Shown here piece after piece: positions 9,705-18,670 of a DNA stretch of 24,256 bases. The first letter of the stretch is position 1. Each line of letters opens with the position of its first letter. The notes below the pieces were generated by a model. It ran no database searches. It had not been told where the DNA came from and saw only the letters and a list, made by a program, of their open reading frames with translations. This DNA comes from Aureobasidium sp. EXF-3400. Its lineage: Eukaryota > Ascomycota > Dothideomycetes > Dothideales > Saccotheciaceae. The translations under genes were made by a program, and so were the position numbers. The stretch is from the NCBI GenBank assembly GCA_024195585.1, contig SWBL01000529.1:1-24256 (forward strand). Direction: 5' to 3'.

Positions 9705-10064
9705 ATGTGGTTTAGTGCCATGTCGAAGTTCGAGTTTCAGCTCCTCCTCAAGATTCCCTTTGGCTCGCTGGCTAGACGATCTTGTATCACCAGTTGGGAT
9801 GTGCGACTTTTGTCTCTGAATATCCAACAAATTCCTGTTGCCATTTCGAACCTTGATAGTTATCCCGGGTCGGGTTTTCCTATTCCGTACAATGGGACCA
9901 TCGGTTGGGGATGGACGGTTTTTATCGTTAGTGTTGACAAAGCGACCGCCCAAGTTTCCGAAGCACTGGAGGTGGAACAGTTCGATCCCGCGAAAGTTCT
10001 CCGACCTGTAGGACAGCCAAGTGCACAGTCCGATTGCAAGCGAGAAGGACTTCTCCGTCAATGA
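9705..10064 (+). CDS. Small orphan ORF, strand uncertain
   Basis: An ATG at 9705 opens 119 codons ending in TGA at 10062-10064. The sequence is not low complexity (LLLKIPFGSLARRSC, YNGTIGWGWTVFIVSVDKA, EALEVEQFDPAKVLRP) but matches no family I know. The minus strand is also open over the same stretch (10061-9681), with no ATG and a basic, polar translation, and that frame continues past its TAG to 9383 with only one further stop. At most one strand is likely to be real. I favour the plus strand only because it has an ATG. Confidence 0.25.
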   Translation: MWFSAMSKFEFQLLLKIPFGSLARRSCITSWDVRLLSLNIQQIPVAISNLDSYPGSGFPIPYNGTIGWGWTVFIVSVDKATAQVSEALEVEQFDPAKVLRPVGQPSAQSDCKREGLLRQ

Positions 10065-11669
10065 TAATACTGCTTAGAGGCTGGTGTACCCGCATTGCCA
10101 GCAGTAGGTATGCAGTGGAGCGCGAAAGCGGGTCTATCCTTGGGGAACTCCAGGGTTAAGTCACCTCCAAAGGACCCCTGGATGTTCAGTTGACCATAGA
10201 TACAGAGCCGCATCCGATCCAAACGACCCCTGCGTATGGTGGAAGCTTTGGTTCGGATGGCCAGGACGTGAAGAGTGATTAGTACACGCGGCAAGCTGAG
10301 TTGTTGACTGTAATCACATGACGTAGACGCATGTTCAGATAATTGACGTATTCATATCACACGTGGCAAATCTGAACGCTGGAAGTCGTGCGACCTCCCG
10401 CATGATCATCCCATACACTGCGCCGGATCGAGAAATCACACCAATCTACTCGACTTAACATACGAATCGTGCAGGTCTCTTCTATCTCCCTATGCGCCCC
10501 CCTTTCTGGTGATTAATGTATTAATCGTATGAAATGGCACTTTGCGGCGCCTTGTATGTGATCTAGCTAGCGAGGGTAAGCCATTAGCGCTTTGATCAAC
10601 ACGCGGGATGTATCAAGCAGATAGATAACAATTGGCATTGTACGGACCATGATTCGGCGCGCTAAACACTTGACCGTGTATTATATCGTCTGCATGTCGA
10701 CTCGTGATCCTGGCCAGGCTACAGCTACGAGCTAACCGGCAGCCTAGAGATGGAAATGCAATATAGTACGTGCTTACATCATCTTACGGCGCAGTTATGG
10801 ATGGTCGTTATATATACAGCCACAGTTAGGCGTCTACCCTCTCATGATTAGAATGTTGTCGCGGATAAGGCCGGTATGACCCTTCGTCTAATTCTACTAA
10901 CGTTTTGCTCTCTCTAAATGTTTAACGAAAAGCAACGGTCATTACACGGCAAGTCTAGACTCCCTCATTACCCGGGTCAAAAAAGTGGGAACTAATAAAC
11001 TGACTGATTGCGGCTAAGGCGTCTATCGGGTTCTACAAATGTCTTTTAAGCAGAGATACAAACCCTTGACGCTAGTTATTGTTACAAAGACCATCGACCC
11101 TAAGCGTATAGGCGCGCTTTAGACTTCTGTCTTACCATAAATTAGAGTCCACGATGGTAATAGTCCCCTCTTAAGGACTAGGGCGCCGAAGTAGGGCTAG
11201 CAGCACGCTGAATTTATTACGGTCCGTGGGCTCGTACAATATAGTAATCGGCCGCTAATACGCCAATCCCTTATCTGGGTGTTTATCGGTCAGGATGCCC
11301 AGGCAAAAGGCCCTTCGTTATCTGGTTATGGGTTTTACACGATCTCAGTCATTAGAAGGAGGGAAGCCGAGTAGGATAACGCACACCGTTCGCATGAGCT
11401 AGGTCCTATCTGTGAGGTGTAACCAGAGTCTGAACGGATATTTCGAACATAAGACTGTGCACCGAAAGAAAGCGAAGTTATATTTGAGTACGTGCTTGAA
11501 CGGCTGTCCAACATCTCACATACTACCCATTACGGACGTGTTTCACCTTAGCTACAACCCAAGGTACCGATCTATAAGATTGTGGGTAGATACACGGTCA
11601 TTTCACTGCCTGAACTATCACAACAAGGCTGACGCTCATGTGAAGGCATCCGCGTATAAGAACGCGACG
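10065..11669. other. Stop-dense sequence, no gene seen
   Basis: Between about 10295 and 11411 none of the six frames is open for 60 codons, and base usage looks even, with no strong AT bias, repeats or homopolymers. From 11412 the plus frame of the next gene is already open but contains no ATG until 11670. A minus frame at 10294-10058 is short and unrecognised. This is the emptiest stretch of the window. Confidence 0.5.
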
Positions 11670-12662
11670 ATGGTCAATCATAGGGGAGAGCTCCTCATGT
11701 TCGACATCGAAGATATCTCGAAGAACTTGGTCGAATCACATCAATCACTATCCATCCAAGTCGCTGCGGATACAGTCGGAATTCACGAGAATCATGCCGT
11801 CCCACTCCCGACGTATCGCAAGCTAGAGGCTTTTGAATTGAAGGAACATGCTCAAGAGCTCGTCGAGAGTCTTACATCATTTCGCTCTACAATCGGTCGC
11901 CTTGGAACTGTGTTCACGAGTTATGCAACGGACCCCCTCTTTTGGTTTGCCGGCATGTGTTTCGCTAGATGGCTGGAACGAAATGCTCATATCCTCAAAG
12001 GCTCCTGGGTATGTCCCAATGGATCGGACGATGCGCTGACTGAATTCCTGAAACGCAAGAGTCAGGTTTGTCGTTCTTTGATTATACCAACACAAAGCTC
12101 TGTAGCTCACGACCAAGCTGGAGAGAGTGTCTTAGAGATCTTCGAACGGGCGAAGCGTGAGCTACAACGCTTCGAGGTGGCTTATCGTATTCTGAGCAAA
12201 TTGGACGATGATGTGCTGGTTGGGGCTCCAGTTCTCCGCGTACCTTGTCAAGCATTTCGTCCTAGAGCGTACCCAGGTACCCTAGGGCAGCCCTATCCTT
12301 CTGAGCTCATACACATGATAGGAGACCTTGAGGTTGTCGGGACGATCTTGAATCGTTTGATTAAGGCGGCAACGGATGATCCTGCTTCAATGTCAACTCG
12401 GAGATACGAATTCGAGACAAGCTCCTTCCAGATGCTCAAGTTAAAGCGCGAGATGAAAATGCTAGAAGCTATTCGACATACGACCGAGTTATCGACTCTG
12501 TGTGAGAACCAGCAAGATGATTCGATCAGCCTGAGGATAGTGAATATGGAGGAGTCTTGGAAGCATCATAATCGTGTCAGGCAGGATATTCTATCGCGTC
12601 TCTTGGGCGAGGATGAGGAGATACTTAAAGAATTCGAAAAAGGATTTGACATTAATGATTAG
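11670..12662 (+). CDS. Orphan helical protein, 330 residues
   Basis: The open frame begins at 11412 or earlier, but its first ATG is at 11670 (ACGATGG); the upstream 86 codons carry no Met, so I start at 11670. The product is mostly charged and helical, with no signal peptide and no clear membrane span. Landmarks are MFDIEDISKNLVESHQ near the start, ELKEHAQELVESLTSF, a Trp/Phe-rich patch (DPLFWFAGMCFARWLERN), a Pro/Arg-rich loop (FRPRAYPGTLGQPYP) near residue 200, and a C-terminal helical region rich in Glu and Lys (LKLKREMKMLEAIRHT, LLGEDEEILKEFEKGF). No domain is recognised. The stop is TAG. The same frame continues HDRIEELLASY to a TGA, so the natural C-terminus may once have been 12 residues longer. 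It has no obvious partner gene. Confidence 0.65.
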   Translation: MVNHRGELLMFDIEDISKNLVESHQSLSIQVAADTVGIHENHAVPLPTYRKLEAFELKEHAQELVESLTSFRSTIGRLGTVFTSYATDPLFWFAGMCFARWLERNAHILKGSWVCPNGSDDALTEFLKRKSQVCRSLIIPTQSSVAHDQAGESVLEIFERAKRELQRFEVAYRILSKLDDDVLVGAPVLRVPCQAFRPRAYPGTLGQPYPSELIHMIGDLEVVGTILNRLIKAATDDPASMSTRRYEFETSSFQMLKLKREMKMLEAIRHTTELSTLCENQQDDSISLRIVNMEESWKHHNRVRQDILSRLLGEDEEILKEFEKGFDIND

Positions 12663-13551
12663 CATGATCGTATCGAGGAGCTACTTGCAAGTTACTGAGC
12701 TCCAAGACTGTGGGAGGAGCGGGAAGGTTAATTCGTCATGGGTACGCAGATTGGTTGACACAACTGGGCCTCGGAAAGTCGACAAAAAAAAGGTCGGGAA
12801 AAAGTATCTAGCACTAGGTAATCGCTGCAGGTTCGAGTCAAATTTGAGAGTCCGGAGGAGCTGCCAATCGTACCAACGATCAGCAACACCACGCTCGACT
12901 AGGAGGTCGGTATTATTAGTAGCATCAGCAGGCTTTCGCAGAAACAAGCAAGATAGCGAAAACTGCCTGAATACGTGATTTCATCAGTACCCCCCCCCTC
13001 GGACATCCAGGATATCCCGAACTCAGATCCGCCTGATCTCATCCGATTTTTCACTTTTGTCTCGAAACACTCTTCCTCCATGCTTCTAAGGCTGCCAGAA
13101 TGCATTCGACGGGTCTCTCCTCGTTCGCAATCTCAAACGATCGCTTGACTTTCGTGTTGGCATAGCGTCTCGCACTTTCCATGCGTCGGTTGGATTGAGA
13201 TTAAGTTGGCCATGTTGCCTTGTCGTCACCTTCTCCGAGTCATCACGGATAAGCACAGATCAGCTGCTCCATACACATGTTTCACAACGTTCTATTAGGG
13301 TTCTTCTATGATCGCTGGAAAGTCCCGAAGTCAAACTTTGTATCAAAAAGTACGAACCCTTGTGTTAGGTAGAACAGTTCAATCACGCGCTGGGTTAACT
13401 GGCGCGCGTCGATCGTCTTGGTCTGTCTTTTTGGGTCAGTAAGAGAATGGAAACAGCCGAGGAGTTCTGCATATGGCTAACCATCACCGTCGCCTGCACG
13501 AGATTTTTGAATGCCCTAGTTTTTCTGTATAAGCAGCTTGAGTGCAAAGTT
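12663..13551. other. Intergenic region
   Basis: No gene is supported. The plus frame 12574-12978 overlaps the preceding gene out of frame and has a Ser/Arg-rich translation typical of a shadow. A run of nine C lies at 12990-12998. GGTTCGAGTC near 12830 resembles a tRNA T-arm, but no cloverleaf fits. Confidence 0.4.
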
Positions 13552-14034
13552 TTAGATCGTTGGACGAACTTTGGGTTTTTTTGGATTGACCCAACGTTGC
13601 TTTTTGGGATGCACGTTCTGCTTTGGAACTCCTTTGCTCTTGGCACGCAAGTCAGGGCGATGACATCTCTTGGAATGCCCTTCCATTTCTTCTATGATGA
13701 TTTGCGAAAGACACTTTCCATCTCCAGAAGCGTTGTACAGAGATTCTTCTCGCGCCAGTATCTTAGGAGCCGCTGTCGGTGCGCATCTAGACTCCAAGGC
13801 TTGAGATGAAGTCGGCGCAGCTGGAGCTGGTGGGGTGCGCTTGTCAGAAAGGAAAAGCTGACTCGGCGTCGCGGTCGTGCGGGTTGATCCAGGCTGGGAA
13901 CGGTTGGGTTGATCCAATGGGTGTTTATCCGTATTTGTGGGGGTTAAGGTGTTTTCACTCGAGGCACTTTTTCGCACATGAGTGTTAGGAAAACTGACTT
14001 GGACGTTCCACAGATTTGACTCGGACGCCTTCAT
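13552..14034 (-). CDS. Small basic Ser/Thr/Pro-rich ORF (alternative on opposite strand)
   Basis: An ATG at 14034 opens 160 codons to TAA. The translation is low complexity: Ser/Thr/Pro-rich first half (TLTPTNTDKHPLDQP, RTPPAPAAPTSSQ), a short acidic patch (IIIEEMEG) and a strongly basic tail (PKKQRWVNPKKPKVRP) that could bind nucleic acid or act as a nuclear localisation signal. No family is recognised. The opposite strand also carries an ATG-started frame, 13447-13809 (120 residues), with two hydrophobic segments (FCIWLTITVACTRFLNALVF; LLFGMHVLLWNSFAL). Lys/Pro-rich codons read backwards give Phe/Leu/Trp-rich sequence, so one frame is probably the mirror of the other. Which is expressed cannot be decided from sequence. 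Confidence 0.35.
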   Translation of the reverse strand: MKASESNLWNVQVSFPNTHVRKSASSENTLTPTNTDKHPLDQPNRSQPGSTRTTATPSQLFLSDKRTPPAPAAPTSSQALESRCAPTAAPKILAREESLYNASGDGKCLSQIIIEEMEGHSKRCHRPDLRAKSKGVPKQNVHPKKQRWVNPKKPKVRPTI

Positions 14035-14510
14035 GTTGGACTAAAGATGAGCGTCCAATGCGAGATGTGCTACCAGACCAGTGCAGGATATCGTGAGAGG
14101 TAAATACTCCTGACCAAACAAACAAAAATATATTGACAAGCATCTCTGAGATCCGTGCGGCTATTTTGCCGCGGGTCTCTCAGCGTATCAAACCGACCAT
14201 TTACATAATGGTACCAGAAAGGGAATAAAGCGAAAGGGAGCTGTATGATTGGTAGTAAAGACGCCGTCCTTCTCCCTCTCTCATCTGTGTTAGTTATTTA
14301 TCGGTAACTAACAAGTGAGATAGGATTGGAAGGGCACAAAAGCAATATGATGTGCGTAGGATCTGATCGCTCCGTTCTCGGTATTCCTAATGCGGTTAGT
14401 GAACTGCCCACAGCGCTCGGACTATGGAGCACGAATGCGGCTACCTTAGCGCTGTATGTGTTCCACGTCCCGAGGACTATCAGCTTTGGAGAACGACATC
14501 TGCTCTTGAA

Positions 14511-14550
14511 ATTGGCTAGTGCAGCCTGGAATTGGCTAGTGCAGCCTGGA
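14511..14550. repeat. Perfect 20-base tandem duplication
   Basis: The unit ATTGGCTAGTGCAGCCTGGA occurs twice back to back (14511-14530 and 14531-14550) with no mismatch. Identity suggests a recent duplication, for example by replication slippage. It shifts reading frame (20 is not a multiple of three). Confidence 0.95.
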
Positions 14551-14870
14551 AATTGCAAATTTCTCTGATTATACCACTCGTTCTTATCATCCATCAATCT
14601 GACCAATGTGGCTCGAAGATACTGCCCCACGATCGATAGTCGGCCGCGCGCATGATTGCTTCTCCGTGTACACGAGGAGGTTAGTCATTGTACATGATCT
14701 GAGGACGCCGCACGCGATTGTCAGAAATCAAGCTTTCTTTTGACCGGTAGCGGTAGAATACTTTGAAGGTTGATTCTGTTCGAATGATCCTCTCCGCACG
14801 CATGCATACACCTATCATATTGCGTCGCTTCCGCTCTGTATTAGGATCGAAATGATGAGCTGAAGTTTTC

Positions 14871-14980
14871 CTAAGTTTTGCTGACTTTTGCTAAGTCTTA
14901 TTAAGTCTTGCTAAGTCTTGCTAAGTCTTGCTGAGTCTTGCTAAGTCTTGCTGAGTCTTGCTAAGTCTTGCTAAGTCTTA
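14871..14980. repeat. Decamer minisatellite, 11 units
   Basis: Eleven head-to-tail 10-base units with consensus CTAAGTCTTG fill this span exactly. The first units (CTAAGTTTTG, CTGACTTTTG) differ most; two later units have CTGAGTCTTG, one begins TTAAG, and two (the third and the last) end CTTA. A further degenerate partial unit (TGAAGTTTTC) precedes it. The cleaner right half and decayed left half fit expansion from the right side. The 10-base period is close to one helical turn. Confidence 0.95.
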
Positions 14981-15441
14981 CGCCACTCTACCCCGTGCTT
15001 CGTTCGCAGCGTATCCTATGCACCTGGCGAAATTCTCATGGAGCTCCCGAGAGTCTCCGACTCGATACCTACTTGTGGTCTCCGACGAGTCTCCAATGTT
15101 CGCTGAGCAAGCACGAGTTAAATTCGTGCATGTAGATTACAACGCGATAGAGTGGCTATAAGGTGAGGATTTGAAAGCTGCCTGGAGGCAAGTCAATCGA
15201 GTACGAGAATGTTCATCATGATGAGCAGAGGGCAAGATTGTAGAAACTTGACTTGACTTTAACCCAATGGCTTTTCATTGGGACGCGACTATTCAGGTTA
15301 TGTGGCAGGACTACGTAGCGTGAACTGACTTTGCGAACCGAAAGTTTGGACTGCTCCAGATGACCGTTCGAGTGAAGCATAGTTGTTACAGTCCTGGGTT
15401 CGTTCTCCATCGCCCTAGCGCGCTTGGAGTCCCTGTCTACA

Positions 15442-16326
15442 TCACGTAACTACTTCGTACCTGGAATGTAGACAAGTGAAACATAGCGAGCATACTTTTC
15501 CGGTGCCATCTTGAACATATTCGTCCCTTCCGAGGCCCTGTAGCAATCTAGTGAGTTCCTTGACCGCTTGGTCCATTTCTGTTTCTAATTCGTGTATTGT
15601 ATAGAGAAATGTGAGAATTGGCTGGACCATGGCTGCCGTGCTGATAAGTTGTGTGCCTAGTCTTCCCGTGCCCGATTCTCCCGTTTCTGGAATGGTCCCT
15701 AAATGTGTCATTGATTCCTTGCAACGCTCGAGTGACGACTCTAATTTTGTGACTACGAGCTTAGCTCTTGCAGCTGTACCACAACCTATCAGTCGATGAG
15801 ACATTGGTACACTACAAAATGTATTTTGCAGCCGCTTTAAGGCCTTCTCAAGTCCAGTCAACTTTCCTGAATCCTGCTTGATTCTTTCTAGTCCCCAGCA
15901 CTCGTCCGCGACCAGTTTATGTTGCTTGATAAGTTCCGTCTGATCTATACCTTTGTATGCATTCTGACTTATCAAAGGAACATTGGCACGAATGAATTCA
16001 AATAGATCGTGTCGTTGCTTCGCCACAGGTTTAACCTTAGCGGCCGCCCACTCAGCAAACACACTTAGCCACTCGTTTATCTCATGAACTCGATTAGTCA
16101 GATCTCCCAAATCTTGACGAACTGGATCAAACGTGTCCTCAAGTACATCTAAGGGTCTTGCAGAGGAATCCGAGCGTAAGCAGGCAAGATCTACAGATCC
16201 CAGGTGATAAATTCGGGGCCCAGGTGCTGTTCCAGCCTGGACTAAGAATAGAGGGACTATAGCGTTGAAGGGGAAAACCATTTGCTGCGGATCCCTGTTC
16301 TTCCTCGACAAACCAGGGAACTTCAT
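15442..16326 (-). CDS. Orphan helical protein, 294 residues
   Basis: The start is ATG 16326; the frame is open five codons further upstream but only to a TTG. It runs to TGA 15444-15442. The N-terminus has a basic stretch (LSRKNRDPQQ) and a short hydrophobic run (MVFPFNAIVPLFLV) too weak to call a membrane span. The remainder is amphipathic helix: LTNRVHEINEWLSVFAEWAAAK, ELIKQHKLVADECWGLERIKQ, LEKALKRLQNTF, LVVTKLESSLERCKES, and a C-terminal IHELETEMDQAVKELTRLLQG. A helical bundle or coiled-coil scaffold fits; no catalytic motif is seen and I do not recognise the family. An alternative ending uses a 59-base intron 15495-15437 (GTATGC...GTAG) in phase, giving TGTPSALGRWRTNPGL and a TAA at 15388-15386. 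Its size matches the rhodopsin-like gene's intron 3. Confidence 0.6.
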   Translation of the reverse strand: MKFPGLSRKNRDPQQMVFPFNAIVPLFLVQAGTAPGPRIYHLGSVDLACLRSDSSARPLDVLEDTFDPVRQDLGDLTNRVHEINEWLSVFAEWAAAKVKPVAKQRHDLFEFIRANVPLISQNAYKGIDQTELIKQHKLVADECWGLERIKQDSGKLTGLEKALKRLQNTFCSVPMSHRLIGCGTAARAKLVVTKLESSLERCKESMTHLGTIPETGESGTGRLGTQLISTAAMVQPILTFLYTIHELETEMDQAVKELTRLLQGLGRDEYVQDGTGKVCSLCFTCLHSRYEVVT

Positions 16327-16881
16327 TTTAGAGCAGTTCAACTGAGGAGCTAAAGTCTGCTAGAGATGTAGGCTTTTGTACGTGAGGCTGTGCTCCATCC
16401 GGTCAGAGTATGCTACCAAGATTGGAAAATAGACAATTGTGGGACTTCAGAGTCGAGGGTAACACGTAGATAAGAGCCTGGGGCTTTAGTAAACTCCAAC
16501 TTCGCAAGAATGTCTAGTTAAGAGGCTAGATGATGCAGTCCTCAAATGAGAGTTGACAAGTGGATCTGATCTTGTCTAAATCTGAAACTTTCTCACATGA
16601 TTATGTGAGATACACCTTGAGGTTCTTTGGCTCAGGTCGTGTCTCTTTGATAGGGATATTTGTGATAACGCCCCCCGGGGGGCTACGTTTAATCCGCCAG
16701 TCGTTAGCCTATCGATCATACTGTAAGTTTGGATATCGTAATGTCGTATCTTAATGCAATACTTTGGCTCCCGACCTTCGGATGGAATTAGCAAGGAACC
16801 GGTACCATCATCGAAAACCAGACCAGCACATAGGCTCGAACACATTAGAGGGATCCTGCTTATCTCACGAACTTACGTTTA
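16327..16881. other. Interval with a GC palindrome and a weak minus-strand ORF
   Basis: A minus-strand frame 16845-16576 (ATG start, 89 codons) is in the same frame as the ORF at 17163-16882, separated by three TAA codons close together; its translation (MCSSLCAGLVFDDGTG) matches nothing known. GCCCCCCGGGGGGC at 16670-16683 is a perfect 14-base palindrome. No gene is called. Confidence 0.35.
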
Positions 16882-17163
16882 TTAGGTCATCGTGTCAATC
16901 CCGCGCGGAGTCTTGGAGGATGGTTTAAACAAAGGGGTAACAGAATATGCTATCAGTCTCAATCCTTTTCGTAGACGACCTCTACCCTTAACAAATTGTC
17001 TCTCTTTGCCGCTTGTTGAAGAACATCTACAACTCCTATAATCAAGCCGTTCTCCAGTCTTTAGGAGTACCTTTACTAAACTCCCAAGACCAGAAAACAC
17101 GTCGTCTAGAAATAACAGACTAGGAAGTTGTATCTTCACTTGGTAGTGACTTATTCCATGCAT
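16882..17163 (-). CDS. Small orphan ORF with basic C-terminal half
   Basis: An ATG at 17163 opens 93 codons to TAA. The first 40 residues are hydrophobic and ordered-looking (IQLPSLLFLDDVFSGLGSLVKVLLK), the rest is Arg/Lys/Ser-rich (KGRGRLRKGLR). No family is recognised. A GTAAGT lies just after the stop on the same strand, so this could be part of a spliced gene extending toward 16576, but no acceptor gives a convincing join. Chance is a fair alternative. Confidence 0.25.
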   Translation of the reverse strand: MHGISHYQVKIQLPSLLFLDDVFSGLGSLVKVLLKTGERLDYRSCRCSSTSGKERQFVKGRGRLRKGLRLIAYSVTPLFKPSSKTPRGIDTMT

Positions 17164-17779
17164 CGGACAATCTTCTCCCGCACACTTCCAGTATCTACAG
17201 AACTACTCTGTCAATTCTTCCACAACCGCTAGTAGCTGTCATTGGACCAAGGTTTCTCTGCATCTTTATGGCACAATCTTGTCCCCTACCATCAAATCTC
17301 TCGTACTTGTGACGCTAAGCGAGAAATTACTAGTTATGTCGTTTCTTAGGGGAATGTTCGGATATGTTGTTGATAGTGAAGCAAACATCGTAGGCGCAAG
17401 AATCTCATCGATCATCAACATTGTAACTAGCATCGATAGTCTCGGTTAAGGCTAGAGGCTTAGAATGTGACACACTTCACGTCTAATCATTCAAACATCT
17501 GTTATAGCTAGCAGCATAATCGACCCTACACAATCACGTCGTGCTAAAGGTCGGTGTATAGTCTGTCTAGCACTCGAATATTAAGCTTTAGGAAAGCATT
17601 AAGCTCGATTAAGGTCGAGGAAATCTAAACATGATTATGTGTCGCAAAGATTATATGGTTGGGCTAGACGGAACCGTTTAACAAGGTACTAGCTTTTTTA
17701 ATCGTTTTCACTATAGCAATTCACGATCCTATCAAACTATTGGCCAATTCACGAAGAAGTTTTGAGTCTGCTTTATCGA
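17164..17779. other. Intergenic, AT-richer sequence
   Basis: I see no open frame of interest, repeat or RNA gene. The stretch lies downstream of the gene that ends at 17780. Confidence 0.4.
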
Positions 17780-18670
17780 TCATACAAAAGAACTAAAGAT
17801 TTCCAGATCTTTTACTACTGCCATACGGGCTCGGACGGCTCCGATCGGCTCCACTACGTCTTCTAGAGACTTCACGTCATCCTCTGCACATAGAAAACTA
17901 GCATATCCGATATTCGACTTAAGAGAACGTTCGTGAGACTGCAAGCAGAGCCGCTTCATAAGAAGCTCTACCGCCTTCTTATGCAGGCTCTCCAGATCCA
18001 CTATCAGGGTTCTGATTGACTTGATAGATTTAGTATCCAGATAATTGCGATCTTCAATCCTCGCCGGCTTGCTTGCACCTTTGTCGAACGTTCGACGCCT
18101 AGTATCTATCATGTCTTTCAGACCTGTGATCATTAGTTGGATCTTCTCTTTGACCTGGTTGACGTCGTTCTTAGACAGGTTGAACTCATCGCTCGCAATT
18201 CTAGTCGATTTCAGTATCGACTTAGCTCTCTCGACCGTGTTGCTCTCTCCCCTCACTTTTGCCTCCAGTTGAGGTAACATCAAGAATCGTATTGAACAAG
18301 CAAGTCTCCTAAGTCCGCAGTATCTTGGATTTGATCGCGATTCGCACGACAACTCCTCTTCTTTTCTGTGCTGAATAAAGGTCTCGAGGAAAGATATAGA
18401 ACCCTGTGCAAAATTGCGGCAGATCGCTGCGTTTTGACGACATCCCTCGAGCTGAGCTTCTAATCTACACAAATCTTCGATTAGGATCACTATTCCGCTT
18501 CTTTCCTCGGAGTTTTGGCGTATGCCATTTTTTTGTGTAATTGCACTAGGGTCTCGTAACTGAACAGGGTTGGTTATAGCATCGTTGACAGTAAGACTTG
18601 GCCTAGTCTGTTTTATCTGTACTAAGTCGTTGTTTGTAAATGAACAGTCATAACCCTTAGAAGCAGGCAT
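17780..18670 (-). CDS. Orphan helical protein, 296 residues
   Basis: A single open frame runs from ATG 18670 to TGA 17782-17780. After a polar N-terminus of about 55 residues the protein is strongly helical and charged: VILIEDLCRLEAQLEGC, FLETFIQHRKEEELSCES, LPQLEAKVRGESNTVERAKS, VNQVKEKIQLMITGLKDMID, SIRTLIVDLESLHKKAVELLMKRL, and a final DVKSLEDVVEPIGAVRARM helix. Cysteines occur throughout. There is no signal peptide, membrane span or enzymatic motif. The family is unknown to me. Its length and build resemble the proteins at 15442-16326 and 11670-12662, but I see no direct sequence match. A coiled-coil or helical-bundle adaptor is the natural reading, as inference. Confidence 0.65.
   Translation of the reverse strand: MPASKGYDCSFTNNDLVQIKQTRPSLTVNDAITNPVQLRDPSAITQKNGIRQNSEERSGIVILIEDLCRLEAQLEGCRQNAAICRNFAQGSISFLETFIQHRKEEELSCESRSNPRYCGLRRLACSIRFLMLPQLEAKVRGESNTVERAKSILKSTRIASDEFNLSKNDVNQVKEKIQLMITGLKDMIDTRRRTFDKGASKPARIEDRNYLDTKSIKSIRTLIVDLESLHKKAVELLMKRLCLQSHERSLKSNIGYASFLCAEDDVKSLEDVVEPIGAVRARMAVVKDLEIFSSFV

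Larger units (their letters stand above)
14035..15441. other. Gene-poor interval carrying two tandem repeats
   Basis: Frames at 14298-14630 (-), 14326-14568 (+), 14958-15161 (+) and 15410-15216 (-) are short, and two of them run into repeats, so I do not call them genes. The interval holds the 20-base duplication and the decamer array listed separately, and a 7-base hairpin (CCCAATG, loop, CATTGGG) at 15263-15282. The last part may contain a 3' exon of the next gene (15436-15386). Confidence 0.4.

Noticed and set aside
12826..12845. tRNA-like T-arm sequence GGTTCGAGTC
   Set aside because: No matching A-box, acceptor stem or anticodon arm lies at the right distance upstream.
13447..13809. Two-span membrane protein on the plus strand
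   Set aside because: Its hydrophobic segments mirror Lys/Pro-rich codons of the opposite frame; kept only as an alternative.
14958..15161. ORF beginning inside the decamer array
   Set aside because: Its start lies in the minisatellite and the rest has no protein-like features or neighbours.
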